Source of the DNA: Streptomyces ortus
GTDB lineage: Bacteria; Actinomycetota; Actinomycetes; Streptomycetales; Streptomycetaceae
Length of the DNA stretch: 64,000 bases
Direction: 5' to 3'
Assembly: GCF_026341275.1 (NCBI RefSeq)
Contig: NZ_JAIFZO010000002.1
Coordinates: 694,361-758,360, forward strand
In this document: positions 55,975-63,264 of the stretch, piece after piece
Numbering within the stretch: the first letter of the stretch is position 1
Layout: each line of letters starts with the position of its first letter
The notes under the pieces: model-generated
Seen by the model: only the letters and a program-made list of their open reading frames with translations
The model's database searches: none
Told to the model about the DNA's origin: nothing
Made by a program: the position numbers and the translations under genes

Positions 55975-57030
55975 CTAGGCGACTCCGGCCCGCTCGGCGG
56001 CGTCGGTGCCGGCCCGCAGCGCGGCGATCCGCTCGTCCAGGGTGAAGCCCGCCGGGGCCAGGGTGAGCGTGGTGACACCCGCGGCGGCGTAGGCCCTCAT
56101 CCGGTCCGCGATGCGGTCCACGGAACCGAGCAGCGTGGTCTGGTCGATGAGCTGGTGCGGGATGGCCGCCGCCGCGCCCTCCTTGTCGCCGGCCAGGTAC
56201 TTGTCCTGGATCTCGGCGGCCTCCCGCTCGTAGCCCATGCGCTGGGCGAGCTGGTTGTAGAAGTTCTGCTTGCGGCTGCCCATACCGCCCACGTAGAGCG
56301 CGGTGTACGGGCGGAACATGTCGGCCAGCGCCGTCACGTCCTTGTCCTCGCCGAGCGCGAGCGGCACGGTCGGACAGACGTCGAAGCCGTCCATGGTCAG
56401 GCCGGCCTTCTCGCGGCCCGCGCGCACGTGCTTGATCGCGGTGTCCTCCAGGTGGTCCGCGGAGGGGAAGATCAGCAGGGCGCCGTCGGCGATCTCGCCG
56501 GTCTGCTCCAGGTTCTTCGGGCCGATCGCCGCGATGTAGAGCGGGATGTGCTCGCGCTCCGGGTGCACGGTCAGCTTGAGCGGCTTGCCGGGGCCGCCGG
56601 GCAGCGGCAGGGTCCAGTGCGCGCCCTCGTACGACAGGCGCTCGCGGGTCATCGCCCTGCGTACGATCTCGACGTACTCGCGGGTGCGGGCCAGCGGCTT
56701 GTCGAACTTGACGCCGTACCAGCCCTCGGAGACCTGCGGTCCTGAGACGCCGAGGCCGAGGCGGAAACGGCCGCCGGAGAGCGAGTCCAGGGTGGCCGCG
56801 GTCATCGCGGTCATCGTGGGCTGGCGGGCCGGGATCTGGAAGATGGCCGACCCGACGTCCATGCGCTCGGTCTGGGCCGCGACCCAGCTCAGCACGGTGG
56901 CCGCGTCCGATCCGTAGGCCTCCGCGGCCCAGCAGACCGCGTACCCGAGGCGGTCGGCCTCCTTGGCCACGGCGAGGTTGTCCGCGTCCATTCCGGCACC
57001 CCAGTAGCCGAGGTTGATCCCGAGCTGCAT
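55975..57030 (-). CDS. LLM-class flavin (F420) oxidoreductase
   Basis: A 351-residue TIM-barrel enzyme of the luciferase-like family. It begins MQLGINLGYWGAGMDADNLAVAKEADRLGYAVCWAAEAYGSDA, and has the block LDSLSGGRFRLGLGVSGPQVSEGWYG. Actinobacterial members of this subgroup usually use coenzyme F420. Substrate unknown. The palindrome TTACTGATCAGTAA lies just before its start, suggesting TetR-type control. It is divergent from the aldo/keto reductase gene, 161 bases away. Confidence 0.92.
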   Translation of the reverse strand: MQLGINLGYWGAGMDADNLAVAKEADRLGYAVCWAAEAYGSDAATVLSWVAAQTERMDVGSAIFQIPARQPTMTAMTAATLDSLSGGRFRLGLGVSGPQVSEGWYGVKFDKPLARTREYVEIVRRAMTRERLSYEGAHWTLPLPGGPGKPLKLTVHPEREHIPLYIAAIGPKNLEQTGEIADGALLIFPSADHLEDTAIKHVRAGREKAGLTMDGFDVCPTVPLALGEDKDVTALADMFRPYTALYVGGMGSRKQNFYNQLAQRMGYEREAAEIQDKYLAGDKEGAAAAIPHQLIDQTTLLGSVDRIADRMRAYAAAGVTTLTLAPAGFTLDERIAALRAGTDAAERAGVA

Positions 57031-57042
57031 GGCCGATTCCCC

Positions 57043-57056
57043 TTACTGATCAGTAA
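57043..57056. promoter_or_regulatory. TTACTGATCAGTAA palindrome, candidate TetR-type operator
   Basis: A perfect 14-base palindrome, 13 bases before the LLM oxidoreductase ATG on the minus strand. Its place next to the ribosome site suggests a repressor site. No TetR gene is adjacent. Confidence 0.55.
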
Positions 57057-57191
57057 CGTCCCTTGTCCGGCACCCTAGCGCGCCGCCGGGCCGAGCGGCA
57101 GGGACCGCGGCGCGGATCACCGCCGATCATGTGCCGAAGGTTGTCCACAGGCTTCCCACGCCTCGACGTGCGGCCAGTAATCTCAGCCCTC

Positions 57192-58175
57192 ATGGAGCAG
57201 AGGCATCTCGGCCGTACCGGCCTGCGCGTGTCCCGCATCGGACTCGGCACCCTCACCTGGGGCAGGGGCACCGACGAACACGACGCCGCGGACCTGTTGA
57301 AGGCGTTCTGGGAGGCGGGCGGCACCCTCGTCGACACGGCCGACGTGTACGGGGACGGGGAGGCCGAGTATCTGCTCGGACAGCTCATGGACGGCCTCGT
57401 CCCCCGCCGGGACCTCGTCATATCCACCAAGGCGGGCAGTGTGCCCGACCCGGACCGGCGCTTCGACGGCTCGCGGGGACATCTGCTGTCCGCCCTCGAC
57501 GCCTCACTGGCCCGGCTCGGCACGGACCATGTCGACCTGTGGCAGGTCCACGCCTTCGACCCGGACGCGCCGCTGGAGGAGACGCTGCAGGCCCTCGACA
57601 TCGCTGTCAGCAGCGGCCGGGCCCGCTATGCCGGGGTGTCCAACTACTGCGGCTGGCAGCTCGCGAAGGCGGCGACCTGGCAGCTCGCGGCCCCCGGGAC
57701 CCGCACCCGGCTGGCGAGTACGCAGATGGAGTACTCGCTGCTGCAGCGCGGCGTCGAGCGCGAGGTGCTGCCCGCCGCCCTGGACCTGGGCATCGGGCTC
57801 CTGCCGTCCTCCCCGTTGGGCCGGGGCGTACTGACGGGCAAGTACCGGAACGCGACGCCCGCGGACTCGCGGGGCGCCTCGGAGCAGCTCGCGCCGTTCG
57901 TCGCGCCGTATCTCGACGACGCGGCCGGCCGCATCGTGGACGCGGTGGCGACGGCGGCGGACGGCCTGGCGGTGACGCCGCTCCAGGTGGCTCTCGCCTG
58001 GGTCCGCGACCGGCCCGGGGTGGCCGCCCCGATCATCGGCGCGCGCAACGCGCCGCAGCTCACGGCCGCGTTGTCAGTGGAGACCCTTAGTCTTCCTGAC
58101 GAGATCTGCCGGGCGCTCGACGACGTGTCGGCGCCCGTGCACCACTATCCCGATCACGACTGGAGCACGCTGTGA
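57192..58175 (+). CDS. Aldo/keto reductase
   Basis: A 327-residue NADPH-dependent reductase. The tetrad is Asp48, Tyr53, Lys80 and His120 (VDTADVYGDG, STKAGS, WQVHAFD). It ends with the Arg-rich cofactor region APIIGARNAPQLTAAL. No clear ribosome site precedes ATG 57192, and TAATCT lies nine bases before it, so a leaderless transcript is possible. The stop overlaps the next gene's GTG as GTGA. Confidence 0.92.
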   Translation: MEQRHLGRTGLRVSRIGLGTLTWGRGTDEHDAADLLKAFWEAGGTLVDTADVYGDGEAEYLLGQLMDGLVPRRDLVISTKAGSVPDPDRRFDGSRGHLLSALDASLARLGTDHVDLWQVHAFDPDAPLEETLQALDIAVSSGRARYAGVSNYCGWQLAKAATWQLAAPGTRTRLASTQMEYSLLQRGVEREVLPAALDLGIGLLPSSPLGRGVLTGKYRNATPADSRGASEQLAPFVAPYLDDAAGRIVDAVATAADGLAVTPLQVALAWVRDRPGVAAPIIGARNAPQLTAALSVETLSLPDEICRALDDVSAPVHHYPDHDWSTL

Positions 58176-60550
58176 CCACGGAGCCGTCCGCCGCCGCGGA
58201 GGAAGCAGAGCCGGGGACGCCGGACGCCGGTGCCGAGTCCGGGATGCCCGGCGCGGAGGCCCGGCCGGACATCGGGGCCGACGGGACCGCCTCGCCGGAG
58301 CCGGGTGAGGGGGAGACGGCCGACGCGGACGGCGGGGACGGGAACAGCGGGAGCGCGGACGGTGGGGACGCCGAAAGTGCCACCGAAGAGGGCACCGGAA
58401 GTCCGGCCGAGGGCGCCGCTGAAGGCGCGGTCCAGTTGTCCGAGGCGGAGGCCGAGCTGGCCGCGCAGCGGGAGCTGCGGGAGCGGATCGAGCGCCGGAA
58501 GGCGGAGAAGGACGGGCCGGTCCTGGCCGGGACGGCGCTGAGCGGGAAGGCCGCCGATCTGCTCGCGGCCGTCAGGGCGGTGGAGAGCGGCGAGAAGCCC
58601 CCGGCGAGCGTCTTCGGCGGGCCGGAGCCCGCCCCGCGCAGGGTCGCGCAGGAGCCGGTGCGGCGCCCGCGGCCCGTGCCCTCCGGGGCATCCGCGTCGA
58701 TGGCCTCCGAGTCCGTCGAGGCGGTGCGTGCCGTGCTCGTGCGGGGCGGCGCCCCGGAGGCGCTGGCGCCGCAGACCGCCGCCACCCTCGGCGAGGGGGC
58801 GGACGGGCAGCTGCGCGAGGATCCCTGGCAGTTGCTCCGGGTGGCGGGTGTGCGTCCCGAGCAGGCCGACGGGTTCGCCCGGGCCCTGCTCGGCGCGGAG
58901 TGCGGTCCGGACGACGAACGGCGGGGCCGCGCGGTCACGGTGTGGCTCCTGGAACAGGCGGCGCTGGTGGGGCACACCGCCCTGGAGGCCGCGGCGCTGC
59001 ACGCCGCGCTCGCGCAGCGCTCGGTGCCCGACCCCGACGCGGCCGTGCAGAGTGCGCTGGCCGAGGGTGACGCGCTGGTCTTCCAGGACGCGCTGGAGGA
59101 GCCCGGCGGCGCGCCCCCGGCTCCCCGGCGGTCCGTGGAGGACGCCCACGACGGTCCGGACGGGGAGGACCGGGAGGACGGGGAAGAGGCCGAGGAGGTG
59201 CGTCCGGTGCGCGTCCTCATCGGTCTGGAGCGGTATGCGCTCGCTGAGGAGAGCCTCGCCGACGGGCTGGCCCGGGTGGTCAACTCCCTTCCCAAGGAGG
59301 ACGGTTCGGCCGCGGCCTGGGAGCCGGCCGCGACCGGTTCGGCCGCCGAGCTGATCCGGGCGGTCGCGGGCCACGGCCTGGTCCTGCACACCGGCGGCGA
59401 GGCGTCCCGCGCGGAGCCCGCCTCCCTGGTGGCTGCGGCCCTCTCCCTCGGCCTGCGGGTGTGCGCCGCCACCCACCACCCGGACGGCCGCCGCCGCTTC
59501 ACGGAACTGCTCGCCGGCGCGGACGCGCGCACGTCGCGGGACGCGGGTCCCGCCGCGGATCCGGATTCGCGCCCGGACGCGGGTCCGTCGTCTGCGGCCG
59601 TGGCCACCGTCGCCGGTCTGCTCTCCGGCGAGGAGGGCCCGGGGCGGGACCGCGACGGCATGCTCCTGACCGACCTGCTGGTCGTGCTGGACGCGCCGCA
59701 GCTGGACATCGAGAGCGCGGCGATGCTCGCCGAGTCGCTGCCCGACGGCGCCCGGCTCGTACTGAGCGGGGACCCCGGTGTGCTGTGGTCGGCGGGCCCC
59801 GGACGGGTGTTCGCGGATCTGCTCGCCACGCGGGTGTGCCCGCAGATCGCCTCGCGGACCCCGGATCCGGGTCCCGTCGGCGAACTGGTCTCGGGCATCG
59901 GCATCGGCGAGCTGAACCAGGTCGAGGCCCCCGGCAAGGAAGTGGTGATCATTCCGGTGCGTGACGCCGGGGAGGCAGTCCACCGCACGGTGCAGCTGGT
60001 CGCCGACTCGGTGCCGCGCGCGATCGGCATCCCGGCCGAGCAGACCCAGGTGATCACGCCGGGCCACGGTGGTGCGGCGGGCACGCGGGTGCTGAACGCG
60101 GCACTGAAGGAGCGGCTCAACCCGGGTCCCGGCCGCTTCGGCGGTTTCGACCCGGGCGACCGGGTCGCGTACACCCCGACGCCGGGCCGTTCGGTCCTGG
60201 GGCGGGTGGTGAAGGCCGACGCCGACGGGCTGCATCTGGAGTGTGCCGGCGAGCCCGTCGTCGTGCCGAAGGAGCGGGTGGAGCAGACCGTGCGGCACGG
60301 CTGGGCGCTCACCGCCCACCAGTCCGTCGGGGTCCGCTGGCCCGCCGCGGTCGTGGTGCTGCCCGGCGACGCGGCGCAGGCGCTCTCCAGGCCCTGGGTC
60401 TACACCGCCTTCGGCCGCGCCGACCGGCACCTCTCCGTGGTGCACGGCGTGGACCAGGCGCTGCCGCACGCGGTGGCGGAGGTCGCCGCGAAGCCCCGTA
60501 CGACGAGGCTGCCGGTCCTGATCACGGCCCAGATCCCCCCGTCGGCCTGA
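58172..60550 (+). CDS. RecD2-like helicase protein with degenerate ATPase motifs
   Basis: A 792-residue protein. After a disordered acidic N-terminus (1-85) and a coiled region, residues 175-300 match the helix-hairpin-helix part of RecD2 (EDPWQLLRVAGVRPEQADGFARAL). The helicase core follows but is broken: the Walker A region reads VLHTGGEASRAEPAS (about 404-418, no GKT), and Walker B reads VVLDAPQLD (Asp507, Ala508 in place of Glu). Motif V/VI remnants TAHQSVGVRWP and YTAFGRAD remain. It is coupled to the aldo/keto reductase gene. No catalytic activity is expected; a DNA-binding or structural role is inferred. Confidence 0.85.
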   Translation: MTTEPSAAAEEAEPGTPDAGAESGMPGAEARPDIGADGTASPEPGEGETADADGGDGNSGSADGGDAESATEEGTGSPAEGAAEGAVQLSEAEAELAAQRELRERIERRKAEKDGPVLAGTALSGKAADLLAAVRAVESGEKPPASVFGGPEPAPRRVAQEPVRRPRPVPSGASASMASESVEAVRAVLVRGGAPEALAPQTAATLGEGADGQLREDPWQLLRVAGVRPEQADGFARALLGAECGPDDERRGRAVTVWLLEQAALVGHTALEAAALHAALAQRSVPDPDAAVQSALAEGDALVFQDALEEPGGAPPAPRRSVEDAHDGPDGEDREDGEEAEEVRPVRVLIGLERYALAEESLADGLARVVNSLPKEDGSAAAWEPAATGSAAELIRAVAGHGLVLHTGGEASRAEPASLVAAALSLGLRVCAATHHPDGRRRFTELLAGADARTSRDAGPAADPDSRPDAGPSSAAVATVAGLLSGEEGPGRDRDGMLLTDLLVVLDAPQLDIESAAMLAESLPDGARLVLSGDPGVLWSAGPGRVFADLLATRVCPQIASRTPDPGPVGELVSGIGIGELNQVEAPGKEVVIIPVRDAGEAVHRTVQLVADSVPRAIGIPAEQTQVITPGHGGAAGTRVLNAALKERLNPGPGRFGGFDPGDRVAYTPTPGRSVLGRVVKADADGLHLECAGEPVVVPKERVEQTVRHGWALTAHQSVGVRWPAAVVVLPGDAAQALSRPWVYTAFGRADRHLSVVHGVDQALPHAVAEVAAKPRTTRLPVLITAQIPPSA

Positions 60551-60634
60551 GCCCCGTACCGGCCGGGTCCGCGCGCCGGCGTCTGCCGGGTGCGGACGCC
60601 GGGCGGGAGGCGTGCCGGCGTGGGGCGGACGTGG

Positions 60635-60676
60635 CGGTGGCGGTCGCCGGGCGTTCGGGCCCGGTGACCGCCACCG
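60635..60676. terminator. Hairpin between the RecD2-like and acidic-protein genes
   Basis: CGGTGGCGGTC (60635-60645) pairs with GACCGCCACCG (60666-60676) across a 20-base loop. The genes on both sides converge. Confidence 0.6.
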
Positions 60677-60695
60677 TCGGAGTGCGTGCGGACCG

Positions 60696-61424
60696 TCAGC
60701 GGTCCGCGTTGCGGGCCCTCAGGGCTTCGTCCTCGTCGAGGACCAGGTCGAGTTCCGGCTCGATGGCGTCCGGCACCTCGTCCTCGATGTCGTCCTCGAT
60801 GTCATCGGCGTCGTCGTCGAAGACCGCGCTGACGTCGAAGCGGCACACCACCGGGTGGGTGTCGGCCTGCTCGAACGGGGCCTCCAGCCACTCACCCGCC
60901 TCCGCCGGTTCGTCCGAGGCGGTCACCCACAGCGTCGAGTCGCCCTCCTCCAGGCCGAACTCCTTGTGCCGGGACGCGATCTCGTCGGGCTCGAACTCGC
61001 CGAAGAGGACACCGAGCGCCCCGTGCACGGTCCCGGACACGGCGTCGAAGCCCGCCGTCACCGCCCCGGACTCCTCGACCGCCTCGACCCGCTGGGCCTG
61101 CGCCAGCAGCCGCTGCGGCTCCACCACCACGTAGTCCCGGCGGATCAGCACGCTCAGCGCGTTCGGCTCCTCCGGCCCGGTGTACGGCGGCAGCGCGTCG
61201 TCGGAGCCGGGGATCTCGAAAGGGGTGACCTCGTCGTAGCGGTCGTAGAGGAGTTCGTCGTACTCCTCGGCGGCCGCGGCCAACTCGTTGAACGCCTCGT
61301 AGACGGCCGGGTCGTCCTCACCCGACCTGCGCTCGACCGCCGCCAGGTGGCGGTCGAGCGCGGTCTTGACCGCCTCGGCGGCGGCGCGTACCTCGGCAGC
61401 GGTGGGCTGCGCAGCATCAGACAT
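60696..61424 (-). CDS. Acidic protein of unknown function
   Basis: A 242-residue, strongly acidic cytoplasmic protein (many Asp/Glu, ending DDDADDIEDDIEDE-type runs and DEALRARNADR). It has a helical N-terminal segment (AAEVRAAAEAVKTALDRHLAAVERR). I do not recognise the family; an orthologue in this position exists in Streptomyces as far as I recall. ATG 61424 is only 47 bases from the divergent start at 61472. Confidence 0.78.
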   Translation of the reverse strand: MSDAAQPTAAEVRAAAEAVKTALDRHLAAVERRSGEDDPAVYEAFNELAAAAEEYDELLYDRYDEVTPFEIPGSDDALPPYTGPEEPNALSVLIRRDYVVVEPQRLLAQAQRVEAVEESGAVTAGFDAVSGTVHGALGVLFGEFEPDEIASRHKEFGLEEGDSTLWVTASDEPAEAGEWLEAPFEQADTHPVVCRFDVSAVFDDDADDIEDDIEDEVPDAIEPELDLVLDEDEALRARNADR

Positions 61425-61471
61425 AGTGCAGACGCTATCCGTACCGGGCCTCCGCACGCACAATAGATGCG

Positions 61472-61660
61472 ATGCCGGAATACGAATTTGTCAACGTGTA
61501 TGTGCCGCGCGGGGTCTCCCGCAAGGAAGCGGCACGCCTGCTGACGGACCACGCGGAGTACGGACACTGGGAGCTGGACCGCCTCAGCCTGCACACCGAC
61601 GGCAGCCGCAGGGTGCGGTTGCGTCGGCGGATCATCCGCCAGGTGCGCGCCACATGGTGA
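61472..61660 (+). CDS. DUF5703-type small basic protein
   Basis: A 62-residue protein, MPEYEFVNVYVPRGVSRKEAARLLTDHAEYGHWELDRLSLH, with a basic C-terminus RRVRLRRRIIRQVRATW. The short conserved sequence is of the DUF5703 kind found in actinobacteria. Function unknown. It starts at ATG 61472 without an obvious ribosome site, and the divergent start is 47 bases away, so both transcripts may be leaderless or nearly so. Confidence 0.82.
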   Translation: MPEYEFVNVYVPRGVSRKEAARLLTDHAEYGHWELDRLSLHTDGSRRVRLRRRIIRQVRATW

Positions 61661-61677
61661 CGCGGGAAGGCTGAAAC

Positions 61678-61709
61678 GGTGCGGGCCCCGTACCTGCGGG
61701 GCCCGCACC
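61678..61709. terminator. Perfect 13-bp hairpin between the small basic protein and chpC
   Basis: GGTGCGGGCCCCG (61678-61690) pairs perfectly with CGGGGCCCGCACC (61697-61709). It serves the plus-strand small gene and the minus-strand chpC. Confidence 0.9.
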
Positions 61710-61784
61710 TTCCGGCCTGGTAGTCGACCGGCTCGGGCCGTGCTCGACCCGCTCGGGCTGTTCGGCCCGCTCGGGATCAAGCAC

Positions 61785-62684
61785 TCACGCCGAGGCTCGT
61801 GCCTTGCGGTAGAGCACGGCGCCCGCCAGCAGCGCGCCCGCGCCCACGGGCAGCGCGAGGCCGAGCGGCAGACCGGCGCCGGTCTGCGCGAGGTGCCCGG
61901 AAGCGTCGACGCGGCCGGCGGCCCGGGAGCCGAGGGCGTCCGCGTCCGAACCGTTCGCGTCCGAACCGTTCGCGCCCGAACCGTTCGCGTCCGAGGCGTG
62001 CGCGTTCCTGGTGTCGGTGTTCGAGGCGCCCTGACCCCCGTGCCCCGCCGAACCGCGCCCCGCCGAGCCGGGCCGCCCCGAGTCGTCCGAGCCCGGCTCC
62101 CCCGGCTTGCCAGGTCCACCCGGCCCGCCCGGCGTACCCGGGTGCTCCGCCTCTCCGGGCTGCCCCGGCCCGCCCGGAGAGCCGGGTCCCCCGTGGCCGG
62201 GAGACGTGGTGCCGTGCCCGCCGCCGCCGGTGTTCCCGCAGGAGTTGCCGGTGGCCGTGTTGCCCACACCGGCGACGGAGACGCTGTTGCCGCAGACGTT
62301 CACCGGTGCGTCCACCGGAATCTGTACATGGTTGCCGGAGCCCACTCCGGACGAGTCGCCGGTGTGCCCCCAGGCCTGCGATCCGGCTCCGCCACCCGAG
62401 CCGCCGTTCCCGTGGTGGCCGGAGCCTCCCCCCTTGCCCGCCCCCCTGTTGCCGCACTTGTTGCCGACCGCCGGGTTGAGCACGCCGACGACGTTGACGG
62501 TGTTGCCGCAGACGTTGACCGGCGCGTGCACCGGCGCCTGTACCGAGTTCCCGGAGAGTACGCCCGGGGAGCCCGAAGCGGTGCCGTGCGCCCCCGAGTC
62601 GGCATGCGCGTAGCCGCCGGTGGCCGCGAGGACCCCGGTTGCCGCCGCCACCGTCATCAGGCCTTTGCGGGTGACCTGTCGCAT
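61785..62684 (-). CDS. chpC: Long chaplin ChpC, sortase-anchored surface protein
   Basis: A 299-residue surface protein. Signal peptide about 1-28. Two chaplin domains (about 36-77 and 112-150) hold Cys59/Cys77 and Cys131/Cys149. A Gly/Pro-rich collagen-like stretch (165-199) and Asn/Asp/Ser-rich repeats follow, with three near-identical 15-base units near 61950-61995. The sorting signal LAQTG (265-269), a hydrophobic segment and RKARASA end the protein. Sortase joins it to peptidoglycan, where it displays amyloid-forming chaplin domains on aerial hyphae. Gene order with chpH matches chpC of S. coelicolor. Confidence 0.93.
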   Translation of the reverse strand: MRQVTRKGLMTVAAATGVLAATGGYAHADSGAHGTASGSPGVLSGNSVQAPVHAPVNVCGNTVNVVGVLNPAVGNKCGNRGAGKGGGSGHHGNGGSGGGAGSQAWGHTGDSSGVGSGNHVQIPVDAPVNVCGNSVSVAGVGNTATGNSCGNTGGGGHGTTSPGHGGPGSPGGPGQPGEAEHPGTPGGPGGPGKPGEPGSDDSGRPGSAGRGSAGHGGQGASNTDTRNAHASDANGSGANGSDANGSDADALGSRAAGRVDASGHLAQTGAGLPLGLALPVGAGALLAGAVLYRKARASA

Positions 62685-62744
62685 AGCTTTTCCCTGCCCC
62701 CTTTTGAACCGTGTGGTGCGTGTGTCGCGATATACGGAATGTCG

Positions 62745-62781
62745 GCGGCCCCGGAGCGCATGGCGCGCACTCCGGGGCCGC
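62745..62781 (-). terminator. Hairpin between chpH and chpC
   Basis: GCGGCCCCGGAG (62745-62756) pairs perfectly with CTCCGGGGCCGC (62770-62781) with a 13-base loop. It lies 95 bases past the chpH stop and 61 bases before chpC. Confidence 0.75.
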
Positions 62782-62845
62782 GGACTCAGACCCTCATGAC
62801 TTCCAGACCTTTATGGAATGCAAGTCCTGCAAGTCCTTGTGAGGT

Positions 62846-62870
62846 GTGCTCGACGTCGGACGTCGAGCAC
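62846..62870 (-). terminator. Perfect 12-bp hairpin directly after chpH
   Basis: GTGCTCGACGTC (62846-62857) pairs perfectly with GACGTCGAGCAC (62859-62870), four bases past the chpH stop. Together with the hairpin at 62745 it separates chpH from chpC. Confidence 0.82.
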
Positions 62871-62874
62871 GGCG

Positions 62875-63108
62875 TCAGACGTTGGTGCAGGTGTTGCCGA
62901 AGGCGGGGTTCAGCAGCCCGATCACGGAGACCGTGTTGCCGCAGACGTTCACCGGGATGTGGATGGGCGCCTGGACGACGTTGCCCGAGAGCACGCCCGG
63001 GGAGCCGACAGCGGCACCCTGAGCACCGGCGTCGGCAACCGCAAGACCCGCACCGGCGAGAACGAGGCCACCCGTGGCAGCCGCAGCGGCGACGATCTTC
63101 TTGATCAT
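62875..63108 (-). CDS. chpH: Short chaplin ChpH
   Basis: A 77-residue chaplin with a signal peptide of about 25 residues ending at AVADA and one mature chaplin domain. The mature part begins DAGAQGAAVGSPGVLSGN and has Cys56 and Cys74, which form the disulfide. ChpH is one of the two most abundant short chaplins and assembles amyloid fibrils that lower surface tension and coat aerial hyphae. ATG 63108 follows TAGGAGGAAC. The upstream sequence carries a sigma-BldN-like promoter and a leader hairpin. Confidence 0.95.
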   Translation of the reverse strand: MIKKIVAAAAATGGLVLAGAGLAVADAGAQGAAVGSPGVLSGNVVQAPIHIPVNVCGNTVSVIGLLNPAFGNTCTNV

Positions 63109-63129
63109 TGTTCCTCCTAGTAGGCAAAT

Positions 63130-63150
63130 GTGATCCCAGCCGCGGATCAC
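63130..63150 (-). promoter_or_regulatory. Hairpin in the chpH leader
   Basis: GTGATCC (63130-63136) pairs with GGATCAC (63144-63150) around CAGCCGC. It falls between the predicted transcription start (near 63150) and the chpH ribosome site, so it would be the 5' end structure of the mRNA. Confidence 0.6.
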
Positions 63151-63157
63151 ATCAGCA

Positions 63158-63185
63158 GTAACGAGGAGGGAGTAATAGGGCTACG
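63158..63185 (-). promoter_or_regulatory. Sigma-BldN-like promoter of chpH
   Basis: On the minus strand CGTAGC (63180-63185) and CGTTAC (63158-63163) stand exactly 16 bases apart. The recorded sigma-BldN consensus is CGTAAC-16-CGTTGA, so the match is 5/6 and 4/6. chpH is a known BldN target. Predicted start is about 43 bases before the chpH ATG. Confidence 0.7.
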
Positions 63186-63264
63186 AGCTTATGAGCGCAT
63201 TCACTCTTCTCAGTCGGCTCCGTACGCGCTGGCGATTATGGGAGTGTCATTTCAGCGGTCCGCC

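Noticed and set aside
58154..60469. Two long minus-strand frames opposite the RecD2-like gene
   Set aside because: The plus-strand frame is coupled to the aldo/keto reductase and has domain similarity; the antisense ones have none.
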